Part shown: in pieces, positions 11,894 through 22,613 of the stretch
Position numbering within the stretch: the stretch's first letter is position 1
How the letters are laid out: every line of letters starts with the position of its first letter
Assembly: GCA_032718475.1 (NCBI GenBank)
Contig: JAUCBJ010005821.1
Coordinates: 1-60,392 of the forward strand
Origin: Nemertoderma westbladi
Taxonomy: Eukaryota; Xenacoelomorpha; Nemertodermatida; Nemertodermatidae
Length of the DNA: 60,392 nt
Direction: 5' to 3'
Program-made: the position numbers and the translations under genes
Notes under the pieces: model-generated
The model's database searches: none
What the model saw: the letters and a program-made list of their open reading frames with translations, nothing else
What the model was told of the DNA's origin: nothing

Positions 11894-12019
11894 GCAAATT
11901 TAGATGCAGCGATGGATATATTCCGGACCCGTTAAACAACGGATACTGTATTCTATACCAGTGTGGTTCGCATTCCAATAAATTTTGTATGACATTCGGC
12001 CAACCCTGGAACCTTTATA
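11894..12019 (+). CDS. Host gene exon 2, EGF-like module
   Basis: The acceptor is TTATTTCAG and the donor A|GTTAGT; 126 bp, phase 1-1. It contains GKFRCSDGYIPDPLNNGYC, which closely parallels exon 7 (CRCQIGYISDPINTGYC), and continues with QCGSHSNKFC. Confidence 0.85.
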
Positions 12020-12466
12020 GTTAGTGACGTCATTGTATCTTTATCTGATATACAAAATTATGAAAATAAGTTAATTACTTAATTGTTTTGAAAATAATAT
12101 TGGAAAAACTTTGTTTTAGTTTATGTAAAATCTGGAAAGTTTCTTATAATTACTATAGGGTCTACAGTACATAATAATAGTAGCATTCTACTATTATTTT
12201 CCATGTCAGAAGACTGCCAGGTAGTGATTCTGCATCAGTAGAATGCGTTTATATAAATTTTTACGGTTATAAAAGTACGCAAATGTAAATGTAACGTAAA
12301 ATAGGCGTGTATCCAATAATATTGCCACTATGTTGTCTTGCAATTTGGGTTTACGGCCCTTTACGAGTTTTCATAAAATTTGAACAGGATATTATATTTT
12401 AGCATCCGAGAATGACTGAAAATTGAATTTCAGATAATTGTTATGGTAAACATTAATGTATTTCAG

Positions 12467-12565
12467 ACACAAAGTGCCAAACATCTGGTGACACCAATCT
12501 ACCGAGTTATACGTCAATATTACAATACTCACAGAAACATTCTACCAATATAAGAAGTTGTGAAA
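12467..12565 (+). CDS. Host gene exon 3
   Basis: The acceptor is ATGTATTTCAG and the donor A|GTTAGT; 99 bp, phase 1-1. It reads TKCQTSGDTNLPSYTSILQ and ends RSCE. It has two cysteines and no recognised fold; phase and splice sites match both neighbours. Confidence 0.75.
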
Positions 12566-12624
12566 GTTAGTATTATTTCGTCGAGCCGGGAATAAATTGT
12601 AGTAGTATGCCGAGTAACTAATGT

Positions 12625-12936
12625 AAGTACAGGTGGGGTGTAGCACCCCCCCCCCCCCCCCCCCCACCCTATTTTGGAAATTGACAAAAACGTTTTTTTT
12701 TTATTCTATCATGTGCCGAATTGAATGAAGATTTCAAATCTGCAAACAGTTTTCTATCTTTTCTCAAACTCAAGTTATTACCCAAAACGTAAGAACTAGT
12801 TTTAAAAATATTTGATTTGGTTATTCTCACACAGTCCAGACGATGTTTAGTAGCACAAAAAATATTTTTCACCAAATTTTAGGGTCCAAGAGACACAAAA
12901 ATGTGAGGTTCAATTTGGGGGTGCTACCCCCCCTTA
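12625..12936 (-). mobile_element. TTAA-bordered MITE with C-rich ends
   Basis: The left end is GTGTAGCAC followed by about 20 C; the right end is GTGCTACCCCCCC directly before TTAA. On the minus strand the interior (about 12,710-12,800) resembles the interior of the element at 57,593-58,493, notably around GTTTGCAGATTTGAAATC. I infer a short member of the same TTAA-flanked family. Confidence 0.5.
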
Positions 12937-12941
12937 AAGTA

Positions 12942-15440
12942 ATGAATGTGAGAATCTTTTAGACTCGTTAGGCCAAGGATTGTCTGTTCACCACGATGGC
13001 TGATCTTCCACACAGTAAACCCTTCCACTCTGTTTCCTAAAGGAATGCCTGTTCACCACCATGGGTGATCTTCCACAGTAAACCCTTCCACTATGTTTCC
13101 TAAAGGAATGTCTGGTCACCACCATGGGTGATCTTCCACAGTAAACCCTTCCACTCTGTTTCCTAAAGGAAAGCCTGTTCACCACCATGGGTGATCTTCC
13201 ACAGTAAACCCTTCCACTCTGTTTCCTAAAGGAATGCCTGTTCACCACCATGTATGTGTGATCTTCCACAGTAAACCCTTCCACTCTGTTCCCCAAAGGA
13301 ATGCCTGTTAACCATCATGTATGATCTTCCACAGTAAACCCTTCCACTCTGTTTCCCAAACGAATGCCTGTTCACCACCATGGGTGATCTTCCACAGTAA
13401 ACCCTTCCATTCTGTTTACTAAAGGAATACCTGGTCACCACCATGAGTGATCTTCCATAGTAAACCGTTCCTCTCTGTTTCTTAAAGGAATGCCTGTTCA
13501 CCACCATGGGTGATCTTCCACAGTAAACCCTTCCACTCCGTTTCCTAAAGGAATGCCTGTTCACCACCATGGGTGATCTTTCACAGTAAACCCGTCCACT
13601 CTGTTTCCTAAAGGAATGCCTGTTCACCTCCATGAGTGTTCTTTCACAGTAAACCCTTCCACTCTGTTTCCTAAAGGAATGCCTGTTCACCACCATGGGT
13701 GATCTTCCACAGTAAACCCTTCCACTATTTTTCCTAATGAATGACTGTTCCACCATGGGTGATCTTCCACAGTAAACCCTTCCACTCTGTTTCCTAAAGG
13801 AATGCCTGTTCACCAACATGGGTGATCTTCCACAGTAAACCCTTCCACTCTGTTTCCTAAAGGAATGTATGTTCACCACCATGGGTGATCTTCCACAGTA
13901 AACACTTCCACTTTGTTTCCTAAACGAATACCTGTTCACCACCACCATGGGTGATCTTCCACAGTAAATAAACCCTTCCACTCTGTTTCCCAAAGGAATG
14001 CCTGGTCACCACCATGGGTGATCTTAACAGTAAACCCTTCCATTCTGCTTACTAAAGGAATACCTGGTCACCACCATGAGTGATCTTCCATAGTAAACCC
14101 TTCCTCTCTGTTTCCTTAAGGAATGCCTGTTCACCACCATGGGTGATCTTCCACAGTAAACCCTTCCACTCCGTTTCCTAAAGGAATGCCTGTTCCCCAC
14201 CATGGGTGATCTTTCACAGTAAACCCGTCCACTCTGTTTCCTAAAGGGGTTGCCTGTTCACCTCCATGAGTGTTCTTTCACAGTAAACCCTTCCACTCTG
14301 TTTCCTAAATGAATGCCTGTTCACCACCATGGGTGATCTTCCACAGTAAACCCTTCCACTATTTTTCCTAATGAATGACTGTTCCACCATGGGTGATCTT
14401 CCACAGTAAACCCTTCCACTCTGTTTCCTAAAGGAATGCCTGTTCCCAACATGGGTGATCTTCCACAGTAAACCCTTCCACTCTGTTTCCTAAAGGAATG
14501 TCTGTTCACCACCATGGGTGATCTTCCACAGTAAACACTTCCACTTTGTTTCCTAAAGGAATACCTGTTCACCACCACCATGGGTGATCTTCCACAGTAA
14601 ACCCTTCCACTCTGTTTCCCAAAGGAATGCCTGGTCACCACCATGGGTGATCTTAACAGTAAACCCTTCCATTCTGTTTACTAAAGGAATACCTGGTCAC
14701 CACCATGAGTGATCTTCCATAGTAAACCCTTCCACTCTGTTTCCTAAAGGAATGCCTGTTCACCACCATGGGTGATCTTCCACAGTAAATCCTTCCACTC
14801 TGTTTCCTAAAGGAATGCCTGTTCACCACAATGGGTGATCTCCCACAGTAAACCCTTCCACTCCGTTTCCTAAAGGAATGCCTGTTCACCACCATGGGTG
14901 ATCTTTCACAGTAAACCCGTCCACTCTGTTTCCTAAAGGAATTCCTGTTCACCACCATGGGTGTTCTTTCACAGTAAACCCTTCCACTCTGTTTCCTAAA
15001 GGAATGCCTGTTCACCACCATGGGTGATCTTCCACAGTCAACCATTCCACTCTGTTTGCTAAAGGAATGCCTGTTCACCACGATGGCTGATCTTCCACAC
15101 AGTAAACCCTTCCACTCTGTTTCCTAAAGGAATGCCTGTTCACCACCATGGGTGATCTTCCACAGTAAACCCTTCCACTCTGTTTCCTAAAGGAATGTCT
15201 GTTCACCACCATGGGTGATCTTCCACAGTAAACACTTCCACTTTGTTTCCTAAAGGAATACCTGTTCACCACCACTATGGGTGATCTTCCACAGTAAACC
15301 CAACCAGTCTGTTTCCTAAAGGAATGCTTGTTCACCACCATGGGCGATCTTCCACAAATTGGGCTAGGCTGCAGCATTTTAAAGCATTGTGCCCATGCAG
15401 TGCTGCCCCATGTACGGATCGTACCAGGAATGTCACCTCT
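12942..15440 (-). repeat. 63-bp minisatellite array, right inverted arm
   Basis: About 37 copies of the same 63-bp unit as at 7.1-7.9 kb, in opposite orientation, span roughly 12,985-15,355. Internal higher-order structure is visible: a rare variant (CTATTTTTCCTAATGAATG) recurs at 13,725 and 14,359, about 634 bp (ten units) apart, with matching neighbours. Some units have indels. Beyond the array, 15,360-15,440 is an inverted, diverged copy of 6,979-7,070. The minus-strand ORFs here are by-products of the stop-free unit. Confidence 0.9.
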
Positions 15441-16508
15441 AGACCACATGCTGCTGCTTGCTACTGAAGTAATGATGAGGTAATACTCTCTTTTTCCATA
15501 TTTTTGGTACTTGGTTTGTTGGTTCAGCGTGCCCACGTACTGTACTTACACCGACGGACTTCCACCATGAAGTTCATGTCCCAGAACAGCGCGTTTTTTG
15601 CTAAACCCCAATGGAACCTCCCTCACCCAACCATGATACCTGGTTTATACTTGGCTTGGGAGAGTAAAGAATAGGGTTAGATAGTGAGATGATTTATGGA
15701 TGGTAGTAGAACAGCTTTCCGCAGTTTGTGCCTTTATTGCGAACAAAACGATTTTATGAAGAAACTTCCGCCATACCGAGAAGTCGTCCTTAAATGGGGG
15801 AACATGCGAGCCTTGCCTTAACTATCAATACTCATTGATTGTGATGAGGTGCCAAGAATCGATCATCTGGGGCCTTCATTCAGTTTGAAGAATATCCTGA
15901 CTGACACATGTAATCTGTGATGTAATTTTGGGCAGGGCCGATCAGGATGAACAATTGTTGGACTGGGAGGCAATGGAAGGACATGCATTGCAATATATTG
16001 AATGTAATTAAATTAAGACTGGAATGATACAGAATGGATGAGACAGTGGCCAACAATAATTGTTTCACTCTCTTTCCTGATGACCTTTCTAGCCCAAACC
16101 GTGGGTCACCAGGAAGGTCTGATTATGAGGGGGAGAGCGATACTGGTGAGAATGGGTTGTTTTTTTGGTTGGGATGCAGTTCAAGAAGCTAACTGGGAAG
16201 CTGTGTAGTCATATTGTATGTAGCATTCCATTTGTAACCTCATAAAGGCCAAAGTTGAAATGTTGAAAGCATTTTTCCTATCTTTATTTATTTTTATTCC
16301 AATTTCGAAACTGTGAACATCACATTTTCTGCCAGTTTGTTTGAGAGATACTTTACTAAACCAAGAACGTATTTGTGTGGAGAGAGGCTTTGGGATAGTA
16401 GATATAATTTGTGATAGATTGAATTGGGTGGATTTTCAGCCATAGTGTATATAAGATGATTGGTTAATACCAAGTATAGACTTAACATAATTCAACAACC
16501 TGTTACAG
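15441..16508 (+). other. Right part of intron 3
   Basis: Ordinary intronic sequence with no exon, ORF of note or recognised transposon. Confidence 0.5.
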
Positions 16509-16849
16509 GAGCAGAGACCAGTACAGGGATAATAATTTTGATGGATCAAGCTGGTGATAAATGGGGTCTCATTCATAAGGACAAGAATCCGCTATCTTTA
16601 ACTTCCAAATATACTATTCCCTGTACCACCGTTGTTGCTGATGAACTTAGAGTAACACAGCACCCATCATCAGGAATGATTCGATTTATTGATCCTACAA
16701 TTTGAAATTGAACTCGTTAAACTATGGCCGTCGAAACTACGGACCGACTCAATGGACGTTTTTGAGTTTATTCACTAACTCCACCAAGCTCACTGCTGAC
16801 CTACGGTACTGTATGAGCATTGGACATCAACCTGTCAGTCATTGTAAGG
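16509..16849 (+). CDS. Host gene exon 4, frameshifted by one base
   Basis: The acceptor is CCTGTTACAG and the donor G|GTGAGA. The exon is 341 bp, where phase 1-1 needs 342 or 339. The first half reads GIIILMDQAGDKWGLIHKDK and runs to TGA at 16,703-16,705; the second half continues in another frame (NYGRRNYGPTQWTFLSLF) and leaves in the correct phase for exon 5. No GT-AG intron fits between them. A missing T in the TTT run near 16,701 would explain it. The fold is unrecognised. This is either a real lesion or a homopolymer sequencing error. Confidence 0.7.
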
Positions 16850-16965
16850 GTGAGAGTGTATGTTTGTGTCAGTGTTGTCAGATACTGCATTACATTCTTA
16901 GTTTTAGATTTTGTGCGGATATGTTTATTATATGTTTATTATCTAATATTAAATTATTGTTACAG

Positions 16966-17139
16966 AGAGATGCGATGACCCCACTGCTTTCTATGATTTC
17001 CCCACGTCTTCCTCTCAACCAACTTGCGGACCCTTATGTTCACCGTATGTTACTGCCCCCAACTGCTACTGTAACGCGATGGGCAGTTTTTGTGGGTGCA
17101 GTGAAGGTCACCATATGATGCAGGGAAGGACATGTGAAG
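16966..17139 (+). CDS. Host gene exon 5, cysteine module
   Basis: 174 bp, phase 1-1. It contains CYCNAMGSFCGCSEGHHM and ends RTC, which fits the C-x-C / C-x-C module plan. The acceptor is TTGTTACAG and the donor G|GTTTGT. Confidence 0.88.
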
Positions 17140-17371
17140 GTTTGTAAGCGTGAACGTTTTACCATCTTTACCATTTAAACAATCATGTATTTTGCTTTAG
17201 CATCAATAGCTACTAACTCTTACATAACATCATCACATCAACATAACATCAATTAGGCTGTTGATGGAGTCCTTAATATGAACAACCATGACAAGCATAA
17301 ACTTGTACAATTGGAATTTCTTTTATATTGGTAAATTTGAGGTCCTGTTTAATCTTATTTAATTTTTTCAG

Positions 17372-17482
17372 CTCATTGTCGGCCCGGCTTTCCCCACTGT
17401 CGGTGTTCCTCCGATCCATTTTCCTCGTCTGTATGCGACTGCGAACCAACCCACCAACATACCAGGGACAGAGCTTGTCGCA
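17372..17482 (+). CDS. Host gene exon 6, cysteine module
   Basis: 111 bp, phase 1-1. It encodes one complete module beginning AHCRPGFPHCRC, then CDC, ending in RACR. The acceptor is AATTTTTTCAG and the donor A|GTAAGT. Confidence 0.9.
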
Positions 17483-17577
17483 GTAAGTTTACCAACAATA
17501 CATTCTTATAGAACAGTATTATCATGCACCCATTTTAATAACTTTAGCTATTACCGTTTCATTGTTTGATCTTACAG

Positions 17578-17694
17578 GGGTTGAATGCAAGCGCGGTACC
17601 CCATGGTGTCAGTGCGACCCCGAGCATGAATCATATCCTTGTCGCTGTCAGATTGGCTACATTAGTGATCCTATAAATACTGGATATTGTATTG
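17578..17694 (+). CDS. Host gene exon 7, cysteine module
   Basis: 117 bp, phase 1-1. A complete module: VECKRGTPWCQC, then CRCQIGYISDPINTGYC. The donor is G|GTGAGT. Confidence 0.92.
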
Positions 17695-18426
17695 GTGAGT
17701 TTATATACATGATGAATTCTTTGTTTTTGTTTTTTGTACTATTTTTTTTAGTTTTTATAGCAGTAGTAGAAGTTAGTAGTTGCTATTAGATACAGCCACA
17801 AAAGAACATACATCACCATTAATTTATACCTTTTGGATAGACCATATTATTATAAACAAAAAGAACTTTAATATGAATTGTATACTGTACAAACATATTT
17901 AGTAAAGACACATAGCATAATAAATATTTCGACTCATCTCTGGATAAAACGTAATCCGTAAAAAGTACTGTAAAAATGGCTCATAGACATCAGTTACTGG
18001 ACATAAAGTAAAACACTTGGTATCTGACTCCACTGTTCCTTTTATACATAAAGTGCGAGGCTTTAAACTGAACCTAGTATGTAATTAATTGTACTCTACT
18101 ATAAGACCAGGTCTCATCTATGCCTGTGTCCTTAAATGGAATTTACTGAAAATGAGTTTCAGTTTCGTGTAGTTCTGGGTAACCACACGGGAAATATATC
18201 CTAAGACATTTAGGGTAATCCCATCATCAACTTTACGACTGAAGAAACTACCTAAACTTACCTAAAATTATATTTCGAATTGGATGTACAGAGAGTCATT
18301 GCTATGAATATACAAGCTGCAAAAGTATACTACAAGTGATGTGTTGTACATACAATACTGTAGGGTAGTTTCGTGTCTGATATTGCCGAATGTGATAGGC
18401 TGCGGCAATATTCTTTTATTTTTCAG
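17695..18426 (+). other. Intron 7
   Basis: AT-rich intronic sequence. I see no transposon or extra exon. Confidence 0.6.
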
Positions 18427-18545
18427 GATACTTCTGTGAACCAGCGAACCAGGGGTGGGTGGATGCTACTCACAACGGTGCTGAAACTGATCTTGACCAA
18501 ATAAACAAGATATGCGACGATTGTGATTCTTTGTCTGTAACCCAG
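18427..18545 (+). CDS. Host gene exon 8
   Basis: 119 bp, phase 1 in and 0 out. It reads GYFCEPANQGWVDATHNG and ends CDDCDSLSVTQ before CAG|GTTCGT. Exon 13 has the same phase pattern. Confidence 0.85.
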
Positions 18546-19182
18546 GTTCGTAATGACTCATTACAGTATTAATGACTATTAATACCTGTTGGTTTATTTT
18601 ACTTGCTTTATTTCGACATGTAACAGATCATGCAATCATGAGTAATGGTAATGTTGTACATAATCATGGTACAGTGCGATTACTAGTGTGCTACTGTACA
18701 TAACTTGTTGTGCTGCTGATTGGTTCGGTCGTTGGTTTATATTTCTCAATCCATAATTTTAATATTTTATTAATTAATAGTTTTATAATATAAATCAAAA
18801 AAGTTTTTAGCCAGTAACAGTTTTTATTAATTTAATATCACAGTAAAAATATAATTTATTTGTATAAAGTAAAATAATTATCACAGTAAAATAATTTTTT
18901 ATTAAAATATATATAAAATAAACCGAATGCATTTGGCCCTAATGGCTCTTCAGCGGTAAAATATTTTAAGTGGCATCAAATTACTGTGTATAAGAGTTAT
19001 AACATAAGAGGGTCTAATACCAATATCTATTTATGTAAATTAGTTAAAGTTCCATTGTATAGAATATCTTTGTTGAACCTATTGTTAGGCTCCTATTGTT
19101 GAGGTTCAGATTAGTGGTGGTTGGGACTTCCCCCTATATATAGTTTTATATATATTAATTAATTGATTTGTTAATTTTTAAG
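18546..19182 (+). other. Intron 8
   Basis: AT-rich, with simple TA-rich stretches. No recognised element. Confidence 0.6.
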
Positions 19183-19321
19183 GGTCGTTCGAAATGTAGG
19201 TGCAAAGAAGGCACCGTTTCCAATGTTGTCACAACAGATGTGTTTCAAGGAAGGATGTGTGTTAAACATGAGAGCACGTGTACATCTAGTGAAATTCAGC
19301 CGGGTCCGTACTATTGTACAG
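19183..19321 (+). CDS. Host gene exon 9, EGF-like
   Basis: 139 bp, phase 0 in and 1 out. It contains SKCRCKEGTVSN and later GRMCVKHESTC. The donor ACAG|GTAATT is the first of four near-identical tandem donors. Confidence 0.85.
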
Positions 19322-19485
19322 GTAATTATTGGAGCACGTGTACATCTAGAGAGATTATCAGTACTATTGTACAGGTAATTATTGGAGCGCGTGTACATCT
19401 AGAGAGGTTATCAGTACTATTGTACAGGTAATTATTGGAGCACGTGTACATCTAGAGAGGTTATCAGTACTATTGTACAGGTAAT
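19322..19485 (+). repeat. Tandem copies of the exon 9 5' splice site (53-bp unit)
   Basis: Three 53-bp repeats start at the donor, each ending CTATTGTACAG|GTAATTATT, so further donors occur at 19,375, 19,428 and 19,481. The unit contains a copy of the exon 9 segment GAGCACGTGTACATCTAG. Because 53 is not a multiple of three, use of a distal donor would shift the frame. Confidence 0.88.
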
Positions 19486-19836
19486 AAAACAAATTATTAG
19501 TGGATCGGTGACGTCTAAAGGCAATTAATCTAAAGGCAATTAATCTAAAGGCAATTAATCTAAAGGCAATTTCCTGAAAATAAATAAAATTTTGAAATAG
19601 AATATATTTAACTACAGTACTTAAAGGGCGCCTGCTAAATCCCATGCGATATATTGCAGATTGTTTAGTCTGATATCCCTCCTAACATAAATTAGCAAGC
19701 ATTTCAAATTTTGTTTAAAATCATTTTTACAAATACCAAATAAATACCTGACACAAAAAATGTTACTACTGTATCTTTATTTTATTCGTCTTATTATATT
19801 TTTTATGCCAAACAATTTATATTATTTTTATTGCAG
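19486..19836 (+). other. Rest of intron 9
   Basis: A short tandem CTAAAGGCAATTAAT (about four copies near 19,515-19,570) and otherwise AT-rich sequence. Confidence 0.6.
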
Positions 19837-19950
19837 ATGAATGTGAAGCTGGTTATCCTAAATGCTCCTGCACATATCGTCCAACTCTTGGAGAAGTTAA
19901 ATGTTTCTGCGAATCGGGATTTACATTGCAGTGGGACAAAACATGTCTCG
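19837..19950 (+). CDS. Host gene exon 10, cysteine module
   Basis: 114 bp, phase 1-1. A complete module: DECEAGYPKCSC, then CFCESGFTLQWDKTC. It is closest to exon 14 (CESGYPNC ... WDRTC). Confidence 0.92.
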
Positions 19951-20713
19951 GTAAATATCGACGCCGTTGGTTTATATACAAGTACTTTACAGTGTTTTGG
20001 TCCTCGTGGTTTTATTTGAATTTACTTGAACTACATTCGTTCATTAAACAAACTCCTCAGATCGGTACATTGGCGATGCGCAACAATGGCAAGATCGTAG
20101 GTCACGTTATTGATCACATTACTGGTCACGTTATTGATCACATTACTGGTCACGTTATTGATCACGTATATCGAGTATAATACTACTCTCTCTACAAACT
20201 ACTCTTGAGTCATAAACATTTATTTAAACCTTTATACCAAATTGAAATTGTAAATAAATATTTAATATATAAAGCTATATGCACATTCAAAAAGTGCCAA
20301 TTGAAAATAATTATGGGCCTACTTACACCTACAATGTGGAATAACGTACAATAGATAATAATATACAATCCCTGTGAAATATGAAGCAATTTCTAAAGCA
20401 TACAAACACAATAACTTTTATATAAAGGTGATTAACAAGATATCATACTACATTTAAACATAATATTCTAATTTCTAATTAATATTTCTAATCGATATTT
20501 TACTAATATTAATATTGCTAATTTTCTTTTCATAATTTCGTTTGAATGAAAATAAAGTAAATTATAAATATATATATAAAAATATAAATATAAAGTAAAT
20601 TGAAAATAATGTAAAATATCCCAGGTTCAGTAAGTTTATACCATTAAATCTCCTACAGCGATTACATGATATTGCAGTTGTTATATTATAGCTATTTTAT
20701 CAATTATTTTTAG
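19951..20713 (+). other. Intron 10 with a 24-bp tandem repeat
   Basis: About three copies of a 24-bp repeat (GGTCACGTTATTGATCACAT) lie at 20,098-20,168. The rest is AT-rich. Confidence 0.65.
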
Positions 20714-20842
20714 CTACACAATGTGTTGCGAACTACCCATTCTGTAAAACATTTAGTTTACGCGATATCAATGATTATATGATCTGCGATGTTGGATACA
20801 CACACGACACACGAGGGGGCGTATACGAAGGCCATTGCATAG
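20714..20842 (+). CDS. Host gene exon 11, cysteine module
   Basis: 129 bp, phase 1-1. It reads ATQCVANYPFCKTF, then CDVGYTHDTRGGVYEGHC. The donor TAG|GTGAGTG is repeated downstream. Confidence 0.88.
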
Positions 20843-21232
20843 GTGAGTGTGATGTTTGATACACACACGATACACTAGGTGGCGTATACGAAGGACATTG
20901 TATAGGTGAGTGCGATGTTTGATACACATCCTATACACAAGGGGGCGTATACGAAGGACATTGTCTAGGTGAGTGAGAAGTTTGATACACACACGATACA
21001 CTAGGTGGCGTATACGAAGGACATTGTATAGGTGAGTGCGATGTTTGAAACACATCCTATACACAAGGGGGCGTATACGAAGGACATTGTCTAGGTGAGT
21101 GAGAAGTTTGATACACACACGATACACTAGGTGGCGTATACGAAGGACATTGTATAGGTGAGTGCGATGTTTGAAACACATCCTATACACAAGGGGGCGT
21201 ATACGAAGGACATTGTATAGGTGAGTGAGAAG
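20843..21232 (+). repeat. Tandem copies of the exon 11 end and its 5' splice site (63-bp unit)
   Basis: Six exact-length 63-bp units follow the exon, each carrying GGCGTATACGAAGGACATTG and TAG|GTGAGTG. Donors therefore lie at 20,843, 20,906, 20,969, 21,032, 21,095, 21,158 and 21,221. The exonic GGA codon of the source has become TGA in the copies, so reading on past the true donor hits a stop at once. The minus-strand ORF across this array is a by-product. Confidence 0.92.
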
Positions 21233-21284
21233 TGAATGAATGAATGCAGAAGTCCATTTATAGTATAATCCTTTTGATTTGTAG

Positions 21285-21416
21285 GTTACGAATGTGAACC
21301 AGGAATAGGCGATCCATTTTGTACGGGATGTGAAGAAGAACAATCTTCAAAAAATCTTTGCAAATGCCAAGAAGGTTACGAACCAACAATGTACAAAGGC
21401 AAAAGGCGATGCATAA
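21285..21416 (+). CDS. Host gene exon 12, cysteine module
   Basis: 132 bp, phase 1-1. A complete module: YECEPGIGDPFCTGC, then CKCQEGYEPTMYKGKRRC. The donor is A|GTTAGT. The next exon in phase is at 36,199. Confidence 0.9.
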
Positions 21417-22085
21417 GTTAGTACGTCTTATTGAATATATACAAAATGAATGTAGAAAGTTAATTAAACTTAAATAATAAAACGTCCAGATACTTCGCGT
21501 GTGACAGTATATATACTAGTAATATTCTATGTTTTAGAGTTACCGTGCAAATCGAATCGTGCAATAATGACTTCTACTCTTACTGTATGTCCATTTTATT
21601 TCCAGTAACATATTTAAATATCTATACGTCTATAAAAATCAAATTCTGTCTGTCTCTCTCTTCTGTCTTCGTCTGTCTGTAGTTCCATACTGATAGTATG
21701 ACGGCAGAAAGTAAAGCAGAACGGATGAATACATGTACAGTACCTATCAGTGATGACTATTTATAGCTGCTGTTGCTTTGTTGGGAACAATAATTCGAGA
21801 CCATTTTGTCTTGGCACAGTCTACAGTATTCCTAAGAAGATTGTCGATTCGTATTCTGCAAAGTCAAGATGTATTCTTTCAAATGGTTCTATTGGTTCTG
21901 GCATTGGACATGTTGTGACATGAACCTCTTTCACACATCTCTGGCAACTTTCACAACTTTTCACATGCCTTTTTTTATTACAACGTAATCATTGAATTTG
22001 TGAAAAACTACTAATTTTATAATTATGCGGCTCAGAAGCCCCATAGTTTGAGTTTAGTTTAGACATTTGTACCGTGTTAACCCGT
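21417..22085 (+). other. Start of giant intron 12
   Basis: The intron runs 21,417-36,198 (14.8 kb). This part contains a short CTGTCT-rich stretch near 21,645-21,680 and no recognised gene. Confidence 0.6.
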
Positions 22086-22613
22086 CTATATCTCGTTTTG
22101 CAAAATTGCATGCCTCTTCATAATTTCGGGCAACTTAAATCGTGGTAGCAATTCTGTAGCTATAGATTCATTCGCTATGCCTGCAAGCAATTGTTCTTTC
22201 AGCCTGCTGTCCAGGCTTGTTCCAAATTTACAGTAGCGTGACCCAGAGTGTAGACGTTTAACAAAATCAGTTACAGATTCTGCAGGCAATTGCTGCAATC
22301 TAATAAATTTGCGTACTTCAGCCTCTTCGTTTATGGATGATTGAAAATAATCATTGAGAGCATCTATAATGACTGTAAATGTAGAATCATTGATGTCTAC
22401 TGGGTAAATAATATCTATTATTATTTCAAGGAGGTCAGTTCCACAATTTGAAATTAGAATTTTCCTTTTTTCTTCTTCGGGGTTACTGTCATCTGGTATT
22501 CTGACAGAATTTATAATTGTTAAAATCATGGTTATATAGACGCTCCATTTGTCTGTTTGTTTGAAAGGTTTAAATATAAACAGCCTTGTATATACAGGGG
22601 CTGCCGCTGCCAT
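22086..22613 (-). pseudogene. LTR-retrotransposon gag-like remnant
   Basis: A 175-codon ORF with a capsid-like helical region; RKFIRLQQLPAESVTDFVKR followed by RLKEQLLAGI resembles Ty3/gypsy-type gag, where a 'RLRxLxxxC-F' stretch precedes 'RxRxxxxxGI'. No zinc knuckle, protease or reverse transcriptase follows, and no LTRs were found. It is probably a fragment. Confidence 0.6.

Noticed and set aside
7120-15355. CRISPR-like direct repeats
   Set aside because: The units are contiguous minisatellites without unique spacers, in an animal genome with introns.
20768-21343. 191-codon minus-strand ORF with repeats
   Set aside because: It is antisense to host exons 11-12 and to the tandem splice-donor array.
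21538-21590. Possible small host exon after exon 12
   Set aside because: The only frame with the right exit phase would create a TAA at the junction with exon 13, whereas joining exon 12 directly to exon 13 keeps the frame.
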